Shown here piece by piece: positions 18,979 to 26,741 of a stretch of 64,000 nucleotides of DNA (position 1 is its first letter; each line of letters opens with the position of its first letter). The stretch is from Granulosicoccus antarcticus IMCC3135. Its GTDB lineage: Bacteria > Pseudomonadota > Gammaproteobacteria > Granulosicoccales > Granulosicoccaceae. The stretch is taken from NCBI RefSeq assembly GCF_002215215.1, contig NZ_CP018632.1, positions 6,940,501 through 7,004,500 on the forward strand. Direction: 5' to 3'. The translations under genes were made by a program, and so were the position numbers. The notes under the pieces were generated by a model that was given only the letters and a program-made list of their open reading frames with translations, was not told the DNA's origin and made no database searches.

Positions 18979-19428
18979 ATGTTCGAGAAAATCGTTGTAG
19001 GCGTCGACGGCTCACCAGAGTCAGAACACGCTTTGCGCCTGGCATGTGACCTTGCTCAGAAGTACAGTTCCGAACTACATCTTGTACATACACCGCAACC
19101 ACAAACAGTTGCATTTGCAATGGGAGCGGTAGCGGGTTACCACGCAGCCATGGCGATGCCCTCTTCAGAGGAAGTCGAGGTAGCTTGCGAAAAAATAGTG
19201 AGTTCAGCCAAAGCCATTGCAGAAGAGTGCAATCAGAAAATCACTCAAACACATACAGAACCTGGTGATCCCGCTGATCATATAATCGCCTGTGCAGAAG
19301 GCTGTGGCGCGGATCTGATCATAACTGGCCGCCGTGGGTTAGGCAGTGTCAGCTCCCTTCTTCAGGGCAGCACCTCTCAACGGGTCAACCACTTGGCAAA
19401 ATGTGCTTGCCTTTCGGTTGTCAAATAG
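18979..19428 (+). CDS. Universal stress protein (UspA family), copy A
   Basis: A 149-residue single Usp domain with VVGVDGSPESE at the N-terminus and the ATP-binding motif G-X2-G-X9-G-S (GRRGLGSVSSLLQGS) near the C-terminus, so it is an ATP-binding type. It differs from copy B at 48449-48898 at only eight positions by my count. The start ATG is preceded by GGGAAAG. Usp proteins bind nucleotides and act in stress survival; the precise role is unknown. Because the divergent kinase here is broken while this gene is intact, the two need not work together. Confidence 0.92.
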   Translation: MFEKIVVGVDGSPESEHALRLACDLAQKYSSELHLVHTPQPQTVAFAMGAVAGYHAAMAMPSSEEVEVACEKIVSSAKAIAEECNQKITQTHTEPGDPADHIIACAEGCGADLIITGRRGLGSVSSLLQGSTSQRVNHLAKCACLSVVK

Positions 19429-19459
19429 CAATCGTCTGGCGCACCATCTCAGAGCTCGC

Positions 19460-20636
19460 TCATTCCAGAAATCGCTGATCAAAGGGGTAGTGCGTCAGGT
19501 TTTCATAACCATCTTCAGTGATGACAAGCTGATCCTCAAGCTTGATACCACATGAGCCGCCGACCTCCCCTACATAGGCTTCGACACACAGGCATTGCCC
19601 AACCTCCAGCACGCCATCGTAACCGGAGTCTTCCAGGTCCTCGGGGTAGCGTATGGACGGGTACTCGTCACACAGGCCTACACCATGAAAGACCACGCCA
19701 TAACGTTGATGACGATAGGGCTGATCCAGTCGATGTGCCGTTGCTGTCAACTCACGTTCGTGGGCCTGCCTCCTGGAACCACGGATTGGTACGCGGCCCC
19801 GAGCTTAGAATTCGGGTTTCAATCCATTCACCACCGCGAATATGGTTACCGCGTTGCAGCTCGGCCCACAACTCCACTTCACTCTTGCCCGGCTGAAGTA
19901 TGGCCTGCATCTCGGCAATGCCCGCTTCACAACTGGCAATGGCGCAGCGCATGGCATTGATCTCATTTGAATTTTTTATCTTTCTGGCATGTTCGCTCAC
20001 TTCCTGACCACTGCGCACCTCAATGCCCAGCTTCTCCAGTGCTCGCACGCCAATGAAATCCATGCGATCAACCGCGAGACGACGATTGTCGCCTGCGTGC
20101 TGGCGCATCAGATCGTCAACAACGTCAGCAAATTGCGCGGCATGTTCCTCTGAGCGATCACCCGACTCAAAATAGAAGAATGACGCGCCATGACGCACTT
20201 CCTTAACCAGAGGCAAGTGGGCGCTCAAATGCTCGCAGGTATGAAAATCCCACAACACCATGTAGCCACTGGCAGAAACGAAGCAGGCACGACAAGGATT
20301 ATGGGTGGCCCATAGCTGCATATTAGTGCTGTCAGTCGCGTAACGAATGTTGAGCGGATCAAACATCAACAGTCCTGCGTAGTCACGAGCCTGTAACTCA
20401 CCAACCAGCCTGGACAGACGGTATTCGCGCAGCTCAACCAGATTGGGTGGCTGGAGTCCCAATGCTGCCCATTCCTCAAAGGCAATATCAGAGGGGCCCG
20501 TCTCGACACGATCGGCGAGGTTGGGCGATCCATCCGGCAGTAGATCGTTCACAGTGACACGGCGCCGGGTGGGGTCTATCTTACGAATGAGGGGTGAGTA
20601 TGGCGCACTGGCTACTGTCGGGATAACAAATGTCAT
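19460..20636 (-). pseudogene. dddP: DMSP lyase dddP, inactivated by internal deletion and frameshift
   Basis: The N-terminal part (20636 to 19752, about 294 residues) closely follows the M24-family DMSP lyase DddP as I recall it from Roseovarius: DYAGLL.FDPLNIRYATDSTN, THNP.RAC, GGEWIETR.LSSGPRTNPWF. It ends at a TGA right after GPRT. The C-terminal part (to 19460) resumes in another frame with LTATAHRLD, HGVGLCDEYP, VEAYVGEVGG and KLEDQ.LITEDGYENLT. About 64 residues are missing between them, including the segment that carries the metal ligands known in DddP as D295, D297 and D307; the later His and Glu ligands remain. The product cannot be active. It lies beside a GntR regulator and a Rieske demethylase. 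Confidence 0.88.
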
Positions 20637-20667
20637 GACCCTGGTCTCAAGAAGGATAGATGCGAGT

Positions 20668-21360
20668 TCAACTCGCCATATCACTCAACGGAATGGGCTC
20701 GGCATTGACGAACAGTTCTGCCTGCGAGCGTGATAACTCCCAATGGTCAAGCGTGACAGCCACGGCCTGCTCGGCATCTCCCTTATCGATGGCTTCCAGC
20801 ATTTGATCATGTTGCTCAACAGCCAGCTTCAGTCGATTTCCTACCTTTGCGTTTTTTCTGTCATAGAAGGTATGCGCAATTCGTGCATGATCGACGAGCA
20901 GGCGCTGGAGGCTGATGGACAGATAACGGTTGTCAGCCATCTCACCGACCAGTGAATGAAAGCGATCGTTGAAATAAACCAGATCCTTGACCACGATCTT
21001 GTTCGCAGCCTGACGAAATCGCCCCTGCACCAATTTGAGTTCCTTCAACTGTACCGAAGTTGCGTTTTCCACAGCGAGCCTGGATATAGCAGAATAGATC
21101 ATGGGAGCCGTCTGGAAGAATTCCTTCAGAGTCTTGTGATCCATGGGTGAAACATGGGCTCCCCGGTTATCGACAATGTCGATATACCCCTCTCCGGCCA
21201 GTTGCCGGAAAACATCCCGTAAAGGGGTCCTGGAAAGCCCGTACTCCTTACTGATCGACACTTCATCGAGATCGATGCCAGGCGCCAGATCCAGAGTCAG
21301 AATTCTGCGTTTGAGATCCAGATACAGCTTTTCCTTGTTACTTGTGCTGACCTTGTTCAA
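20668..21360 (-). CDS. GntR-family (FCD type) transcriptional regulator
   Basis: A 230-residue protein with an N-terminal winged HTH (ISKEYGLSRTPLRDVFRQLAGEG, about residues 33-55) and an all-helical FCD effector domain (Asp and His residues in FNDRFH... and EQHDQMLEAI). The TTG start at 21360 overlaps the TGA of the Rieske gene, so the two are coupled. FCD regulators usually respond to small carboxylic acids. GTATAC-containing palindromes at 22736-22745 and 28573-28587 are candidate operators. It is likely the local controller of the betaine-type catabolic genes. Confidence 0.9.
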   Translation of the reverse strand: MNKVSTSNKEKLYLDLKRRILTLDLAPGIDLDEVSISKEYGLSRTPLRDVFRQLAGEGYIDIVDNRGAHVSPMDHKTLKEFFQTAPMIYSAISRLAVENATSVQLKELKLVQGRFRQAANKIVVKDLVYFNDRFHSLVGEMADNRYLSISLQRLLVDHARIAHTFYDRKNAKVGNRLKLAVEQHDQMLEAIDKGDAEQAVAVTLDHWELSRSQAELFVNAEPIPLSDMAS

Positions 21361-22613
21361 TTTGTTCTCCGCAACAAGGGGCTTGCCAACGTCTCCGGCT
21401 GCTCACTGACTCGATTCTTCAGAGTCGTCGTATACCACTCGACAAACTGGATGACGCCGCTCTCATGCATGGCAGAATAAGGACCAGGCTCGTAGGCGGT
21501 CGACAGCACACCCTCCTGGCAATTCTCCACAACACGCTTGTCTTCCGAATTGGTATCCATCCAGACCTTAGTCAGATTCTCAAGCGAATAGTCTCGCCCT
21601 TCCTCAGCGTCCTTGTGCACCAGCCATTTGGTAGAGACTTCGGTTTGCGTTGGGCTGATCGGCGTCACCCGGAACAGTATGGTGTGATCCGACAGGAAGT
21701 GATTCCAGGTTGCCGGGTAATGGAACATCAGCAATGCTCCGGCATTTTTAAAAGAAAAATTACTCAGAGGCGGAGTCACGGCAACCTTGCCAGACATGGT
21801 GTAACTTTCCGCATCCCCAACCAGTGGTGTACGAACGTAGCGCCATGTGCCTGTATCATCAACCATATACTTCGAAGGTGCACCCGCCGCTTCACAACGA
21901 GCGATGTACTCAAGCGTCTCTGCATCCAGCCCCGTGTCATCACTGTTACCAATCACCGCCGGGTTGTCCAGAAAGGTGCGACACAGCGATGGGTGATTGC
22001 CGGAACAGTGGTAGCACTCCCGATTGTTTTCGAGCACCAATTTCCAGTTTCCCTCCTCAATGATCGTGCTTTCATGGGCGACCTTGGCATCAGCCAGACC
22101 ATGAGGCGCCAGATACCGCGCAGACTGCTCGGCGAACTGATCAAAGTCCGGAGCTTGTGCGGCAAGGCAGATGAACACAAGGCCGCTGGCTTCACGACAA
22201 TGAACGGGTTTCAGTCCATGTTGTGACGGATCAAAATCATCCCCCATGTCCCGGGCGAACAGCAGGCGACCGTCCAGTTCGTAGGTCCACTGGTGATAGG
22301 CACAAACCAGCTTGGGCGACGTTCCTTTTGCAGCGCTGCACAACGTAGAGCCGCGATGCCGACAAACATTATGAAACGCCCTGATCTCGCCATCAGCTCC
22401 CCGCACGATGATGACTGAAGTGCGCCCTATCTTGTGAGTGACATAGTTGCCGGTCTCGGGTATTTCGCACGCCGGTATTGCAAACAACCAATCCCTGTGA
22501 AAGATCATCTGCATATCCAGGTCAAAGAAAGCTGGATCGTTATAGAACTCCTGCGGCAGTGAATAGCCTGGCACCGAGGACTCTAATAGAGCAAGTATGT
22601 CAGTACGTAACAT
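21357..22613 (-). CDS. Rieske non-heme iron oxygenase, GbcA/betaine-demethylase-like alpha subunit
   Basis: About 418 residues from the ATG at 22613 (a GTG at 22631 is possible). The Rieske [2Fe-2S] centre is C84-X-H86 ... C104-X2-H107. The mononuclear iron site sits in the ENNRECYHCSGNHPSL segment, the signature shared by glycine-betaine (GbcA), proline-betaine (Stc2) and carnitine oxygenases. Family members remove an N-methyl group as formaldehyde using electrons from a separate reductase; no such reductase lies next to it. The gene diverges from the DapA-like, aldehyde dehydrogenase and FAD oxidoreductase genes, and a BCCT transporter is close. The substrate is therefore probably a betaine. 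Confidence 0.88.
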   Translation of the reverse strand: MLRTDILALLESSVPGYSLPQEFYNDPAFFDLDMQMIFHRDWLFAIPACEIPETGNYVTHKIGRTSVIIVRGADGEIRAFHNVCRHRGSTLCSAAKGTSPKLVCAYHQWTYELDGRLLFARDMGDDFDPSQHGLKPVHCREASGLVFICLAAQAPDFDQFAEQSARYLAPHGLADAKVAHESTIIEEGNWKLVLENNRECYHCSGNHPSLCRTFLDNPAVIGNSDDTGLDAETLEYIARCEAAGAPSKYMVDDTGTWRYVRTPLVGDAESYTMSGKVAVTPPLSNFSFKNAGALLMFHYPATWNHFLSDHTILFRVTPISPTQTEVSTKWLVHKDAEEGRDYSLENLTKVWMDTNSEDKRVVENCQEGVLSTAYEPGPYSAMHESGVIQFVEWYTTTLKNRVSEQPETLASPLLRRTN

Positions 22614-22722
22614 GAGTGAAAAACTCCACAAATTTAAAAAACAGGTTTAAAGAAAGATCCGCTAAGGGCTCGTATCCTTCTATCAGCATGAGATATCTCT
22701 TTTCATCGCATGACTACATACT

Positions 22723-22745
22723 ATATGTATAATATATGTATACAT
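22723..22745. promoter_or_regulatory. Candidate GntR operator in the Rieske/DapA-like divergent promoter
   Basis: A 9-nt direct repeat, ATATGTATA, occurs at 22723-22731 and 22734-22742 (11-bp period). The second merges into the perfect palindrome ATGTATACAT (22736-22745). It lies in the 240-bp gap between the divergent genes. GTATAC cores recur at 28573 and 37037, near the BCCT gene and the second GntR gene. Confidence 0.5.
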
Positions 22746-22853
22746 CATTTTTTCAAATATCTCAAGAAACGTAAACCCCTACCCGGCCGATCAATATTCT
22801 TGTGGACGGCCGATCCAGCTCCTGAGCCCTCAATAAAGAGTGTCTGAACGCCG

Positions 22854-23759
22854 ATGAAATTTGAAGGTATCTACACGCCGGTGATAACGCCGAGCGACAC
22901 ATTGGGACGTATCGACTATCCCGCATTGGAGAAACTCCTCGAACACCTGATCGCCAGTGGTGTACACGGTGTGATTTCCGGAGGGTCAACGGGTGAGAAC
23001 TACTCACAGACCGTCGAGGAGAGGCTCAGTCTGGCCAGGTTTACACGCGAAGTACTGGGAGACAGAATCCCGTTGATCGTTGGCACCGGCACTATGCGCA
23101 CGCCAGACTCGATAGCGCTTGCCGAAGGTGCAGCCGAAATGGGTGCCGACGCGATTCTTCTGGGAACGCCTCCGTATTCGGTACCAACGGAGCGCGAGAA
23201 TGCATTGAATGCACTAGCCATTGACCGTGCTGCCAATCTTCCCATTGTTCTCTATAACTACCCGGGCAGAATGGGCGTGAGCATGGGCGAGGAATTTCTC
23301 GACCGTGTTGGCAGCTCCAGCAATGTGTGTGCAATCAAGGAAAGCTCCGGTGACATCAATCGCGTGCACCTGCTGGCACGTGACTATCCGCATATCCAGA
23401 TGTCATGCGGCATGGACGATCAGGCATTGGAATTCTTTGCCTGGGGAGCTCGTAGCTGGATTTGCGCAGGCTCCAACTTCCTGCCCAAAGAGCACATCGC
23501 TCTGTATGAAATCTGTGCAAATCAGGGTGACTTCACCACTGGACGAAAAATCATGAGCGCAATGATGCCCCTGATGCGCGTCCTGGAGCAAGGCGGTAAA
23601 TTCATTCAGTGCGTCAAATACGGCGTGGAAATGGCAGGCTTTCATACCGGCCCCATGCAGCCACCTTTAAAAGGTTTGAACAAGGATGAAAAGCGCCAGA
23701 TGGAACAGGTAGTACGCGTGCTCAAAAACACCATTAACAACATCCAGGCGGGGGAATAA
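22854..23759 (+). CDS. DapA (dihydrodipicolinate synthase) family lyase/deaminase
   Basis: A 301-residue class I aldolase-fold protein: substrate loop GGSTGEN (in place of GTTGE), Tyr in VLYNYPGRMG (about 136), and Schiff-base Lys in AIKESSGD (about 162). The family covers DHDPS, sialate lyase, KDG aldolases and the hydroxyproline-pathway deaminase HypD. Neighbouring genes (aldehyde dehydrogenase, DadA-like oxidase, Rieske demethylase, BCCT transporter) fit a hydroxyproline-betaine route, in which this enzyme would convert pyrroline-4-hydroxy-2-carboxylate to 2-oxoglutarate semialdehyde. That assignment is inference. It is the first gene of a three-gene plus-strand operon. Confidence 0.85.
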   Translation: MKFEGIYTPVITPSDTLGRIDYPALEKLLEHLIASGVHGVISGGSTGENYSQTVEERLSLARFTREVLGDRIPLIVGTGTMRTPDSIALAEGAAEMGADAILLGTPPYSVPTERENALNALAIDRAANLPIVLYNYPGRMGVSMGEEFLDRVGSSSNVCAIKESSGDINRVHLLARDYPHIQMSCGMDDQALEFFAWGARSWICAGSNFLPKEHIALYEICANQGDFTTGRKIMSAMMPLMRVLEQGGKFIQCVKYGVEMAGFHTGPMQPPLKGLNKDEKRQMEQVVRVLKNTINNIQAGE

Positions 23760-23762
23760 ACC

Positions 23763-25271
23763 ATGTCGACTCTATTGACACACTCCGAGTACGTAGCAAT
23801 TGCCAAGTCGCTGACGCTGCCACAGAACGCCTTTATCAACAACGGCTATCGCCCTGCCATCTCCGGCAAAACGTTTGACACCACCAACCCTGCAACTGGC
23901 GACCTACTGACGCAGGTGGCGGCCTGCAACACAGAAGATGTGGATCTTGCGGTGGAAAAAGCCCGAGAAGCTTTCGATGATGGGCGCTGGTCCAGACTGG
24001 CGCCAGCGCAGCGTAAGGAAATCCTGATTCGACTGAGCAAACTGCTGGCCGACAACATCCATGAGCTGGCTGTGCTGGAAAGTCTCGACAGTGGCAAAAC
24101 CATTCAGGATTGCGAGATGGTCGATCTGCCTGACACCATCGCCTGCATCAAGTGGCATGCCGAAGCCATCGACAAGCTCTATGATCAGGTCAGCCCTGCT
24201 TCGGATGATCATATAGCGATGATCGTGCGACAAGCGATAGGCGTAGTCGGACTTGTATTACCCTGGAACTTCCCCCTGTTGATGCTGGCATGGAAAATAG
24301 GCCCAGCTCTGGCAGCTGGTTGTTCAGTGGTCATCAAACCCGCTGAGGAAACATCATTGAGTGCCTTGCGTGTTGCCGAGCTGGCTCGTGATGCAGGCCT
24401 GCCCGCTGGTGTCTTGAATATTGTCACGGGAACGGGCGTCGATGTCGGTGAGCCTATCGGACGGCATCCTGACATCGATATGGTCTCGTTTACCGGCTCA
24501 ACGGAGACTGGCAGACGCTTCCTGAAATATTCGGCAGAGTCGAACCTGAAGGAAGTCGTATTGGAGATGGGCGGCAAGAACCCTTGCATTGTCATGGATG
24601 ATGCCGAAGATCTGGATGTTGTAGCCTCGCATGTTGTCAATGGCGCTTTCTGGAACATGGGTGAAAACTGCTCAGCCTCCTCACGTCTTATCGTACACAA
24701 GGACATCAAGGACTCCTTACTGGACAAAATCAAGGCGCATTTGCGTGAATGGAAAGTAGGAGATCCACTGAACCCTGACACGCGTGTTGGACCTCTGGTA
24801 TCGAAAGAGCATTACAGCAAGGTGTCAGGCTATGTGCAGCAGGCAGCATCCGACAATATTCTGGTTGGCGGAAAAAGCAGCAACGGCACCCATATAGAAC
24901 CCACCATTGTCGAATCAAGCGGTAGTGACGACCCTCTTTGCAACGAAGAGATCTTTGGCCCGGTACTCAGCGTCATCACGATCAGCAGTTTCGATGAGGC
25001 TATCAGTATTGCCAACAACACACCCTATGGTTTATCTGCGGCATTGTTCACCGCCAATGGCAAACGTGCATTGCGTGGCGCACGTGCACTGAACGCCGGC
25101 ACCGTCACCATCAACAGCTTTGGTGAAGGCGATGTCAGCACACCCTTTGGTGGGTTCAAGCAATCTGGATTCGGTGGACGCGACAAATCGATCCATGCAC
25201 ATGATCAGTACACCCAGTTGAAAACCATCTGGATCGATCTGTCTGACAATGAAATAGAGTCGGTCAGTTGA
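23763..25271 (+). CDS. NAD(P)-dependent aldehyde dehydrogenase, PuuC-like
   Basis: A 502-residue ALDH: PWNFPLLML, cofactor-binding FTGSTETGR, catalytic Glu in LEMGGKNP (about 268), catalytic Cys in GENCSASSR (about 303), and EEIFGPVLSV. The C-terminal FGEGDVSTPFGG, then FGGRDKSIHAHDQYT, closely resembles gamma-glutamyl-aminobutyraldehyde dehydrogenase PuuC and relatives. In this cluster it probably oxidises an aldehyde or semialdehyde formed upstream, for example 2-oxoglutarate semialdehyde. It starts three bases after the DapA-like stop with a GGGGG ribosome site and overlaps the next gene. Confidence 0.92.
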   Translation: MSTLLTHSEYVAIAKSLTLPQNAFINNGYRPAISGKTFDTTNPATGDLLTQVAACNTEDVDLAVEKAREAFDDGRWSRLAPAQRKEILIRLSKLLADNIHELAVLESLDSGKTIQDCEMVDLPDTIACIKWHAEAIDKLYDQVSPASDDHIAMIVRQAIGVVGLVLPWNFPLLMLAWKIGPALAAGCSVVIKPAEETSLSALRVAELARDAGLPAGVLNIVTGTGVDVGEPIGRHPDIDMVSFTGSTETGRRFLKYSAESNLKEVVLEMGGKNPCIVMDDAEDLDVVASHVVNGAFWNMGENCSASSRLIVHKDIKDSLLDKIKAHLREWKVGDPLNPDTRVGPLVSKEHYSKVSGYVQQAASDNILVGGKSSNGTHIEPTIVESSGSDDPLCNEEIFGPVLSVITISSFDEAISIANNTPYGLSAALFTANGKRALRGARALNAGTVTINSFGEGDVSTPFGGFKQSGFGGRDKSIHAHDQYTQLKTIWIDLSDNEIESVS

Positions 25272-26611
25272 CCAGCTTCACCGCCAGTCGCCTTCCTAAC
25301 CAGCCGGGACCCGCCGGCTGGAACTGCTTGCTGCCAGAAGCTCTGGCAGCACGGATACTGGAGCAAAGCGTCACGGCGGATGTAGCCATCATAGGCGCCG
25401 GCTTTGCCGGGCTTTCGGCAGCTCGTCGTTTGCTGCAGATCGACCCCTGCCTGAAAGTTGTCGTGCTGGAAGCTGGCCGCGTCGCACAAGGGCCGGCCGG
25501 GCGCAACTCAGGCTTCATGATCGATCTTCCCCATGATCTTTCATCAGATACCTATGTTGCAGAAGGCACTGCTGACGACACTCGTCAGATTTCTCAGAAT
25601 CGTCAAGCGATCCGGTTTGCAGCCAGTGCTGCTGAAGAATACGCTCTTACAGCTGATACCTTCAATCCCTGTGGAAAGATCAACGCTGCGGCTACCCTCA
25701 AAGGTGAGAAACTCAATCAAGACTACGCCCGTCATCTGGCAGTCTTGAATGAGCCACACGAATGGCTGGATACTGCAGCATTGGTAGATCTCACGGGTAG
25801 TCACTATTATCGATCAGGGCTGTTCACTCCAGGCACTGTCATGCTGCAACCTGCTGGCTACATTCGAGGCTTGGCCAACGGCTTGCAGTTCACACACCCG
25901 ACAGCCTTCAGCCTTTTCGAAAATAGTCCGGTTATCCGCATCGTTGGCAATGAACCTGGCTGGACACTGGAATGCCCGACAGGCAAAGTCATTGCTGACA
26001 AGGTCATCCTGGCCAACAACGGTCATGCCGAAAGCTTCGGCTTCTTCCAGAATAGGCTCTTGCATGTATTCACCTATGCAACCATGACAAAGCCATTTGC
26101 GCGTAATGCACTAGCCGGTAATCAGCAATGGGGCATTATCCCGGCGGATCCAATGGGCACGACCGTGCGTAGAATCAATGACGGTGATGCCAGTCGACTG
26201 GTGATACGCACACGATTTACCTACAATCCATCCATGCAGGTCAGCCCTCGGGAAGTGGCAGACGCTGCACAGCTATGCCGGAAAAAATACGACGCTCGCT
26301 TTCCAGACCTGAAAACAGTTGACATGCAATATGAATGGGCTGGACATCTTTGCCTGAGCTGGAACGGCGTTCCTGCTCATGGAGAGATAGAAAAAGGTAT
26401 TTTTTCAGCGGTTTGCCAGAACGGTCTTGGTACCGCAAAGGGCACAATATCCGGCATATCCGCCGCCGAAATGGCTTGCGGAGTCGACACCGAGATTACC
26501 CGCTCCCTGGCAACCATGGACGAACCTCGACGACTTCCGCCAGCACCATTGACAACCCTGGGGGCCCGAACCACCTTGAAATGGAAGGAATGGCGGGCAA
26601 GCAGGGAGTGA
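25268..26611 (+). CDS. FAD-dependent oxidoreductase (DadA/PuuB/OrdL family)
   Basis: A 447-residue flavoprotein with the dinucleotide fold VAIIGAGFAGLSAARR (about 39-55), an FAD-contact segment GPAGRNSGFMIDLPHD, and a C-terminal closing motif NGLGTAKG. The family oxidises secondary amines or D-amino acids to imines. The start is TTG overlapping the ALDH stop (TTGA). In a hydroxyproline-betaine pathway it would fit the D-hydroxyproline dehydrogenase or an N-methyl oxidase step; PuuB-like gamma-glutamylputrescine oxidation is an alternative. The tail is followed by a short AGAC tetranucleotide tract and a terminator. Confidence 0.88.
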   Translation: MTSFTASRLPNQPGPAGWNCLLPEALAARILEQSVTADVAIIGAGFAGLSAARRLLQIDPCLKVVVLEAGRVAQGPAGRNSGFMIDLPHDLSSDTYVAEGTADDTRQISQNRQAIRFAASAAEEYALTADTFNPCGKINAAATLKGEKLNQDYARHLAVLNEPHEWLDTAALVDLTGSHYYRSGLFTPGTVMLQPAGYIRGLANGLQFTHPTAFSLFENSPVIRIVGNEPGWTLECPTGKVIADKVILANNGHAESFGFFQNRLLHVFTYATMTKPFARNALAGNQQWGIIPADPMGTTVRRINDGDASRLVIRTRFTYNPSMQVSPREVADAAQLCRKKYDARFPDLKTVDMQYEWAGHLCLSWNGVPAHGEIEKGIFSAVCQNGLGTAKGTISGISAAEMACGVDTEITRSLATMDEPRRLPPAPLTTLGARTTLKWKEWRASRE

Positions 26612-26670
26612 TAGACAGACAGACAGACAGGCACCTTGCAGTAGAGAAGTGAAAAAGTAGAAACAAAAAA

Positions 26671-26695
26671 TCCGCAGCCTGAAGAAGACTGCGGA
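26671..26695. terminator. Bidirectional Rho-independent terminator
   Basis: TCCGCAG (26671-26677) pairs with CTGCGGA (26689-26695) around an 11-nt loop. Six A bases precede it and AGTTTT follows, so it reads as a terminator with a T-run for the minus-strand BCCT gene and, more weakly, for the plus-strand FAD oxidoreductase. It sits between the convergent genes. Confidence 0.82.
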
Positions 26696-26741
26696 AGTTT
26701 TAACGAGCAACGATCAGTAATACCGTTGTTACAGCAAGGCC

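Larger units (their letters stand above)
18086..19428. repeat. Duplicated kinase/universal-stress module, copy A (decayed)
   Basis: This block and 47222-48898 carry the same divergent pair: an APH-fold kinase on the minus strand and a universal stress protein on the plus strand. The promoter side is also shared (for example TATCTCAATAATCA and ATTCGCGTTAAC before the stress gene). Similarity fades outside the two genes. Copy A has the 244-bp kinase deletion and a shorter intergenic region (166 against 264 bp). Confidence 0.85.

Noticed and set aside
21465-22226. 253-codon open frame on the plus strand
   Set aside because: Its full length is antisense to the Rieske oxygenase gene, which has all its cluster residues.
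26613-26629. AGAC tetranucleotide tract
   Set aside because: It is only about four units long and lies just after a stop codon; no phase-variation role is likely.
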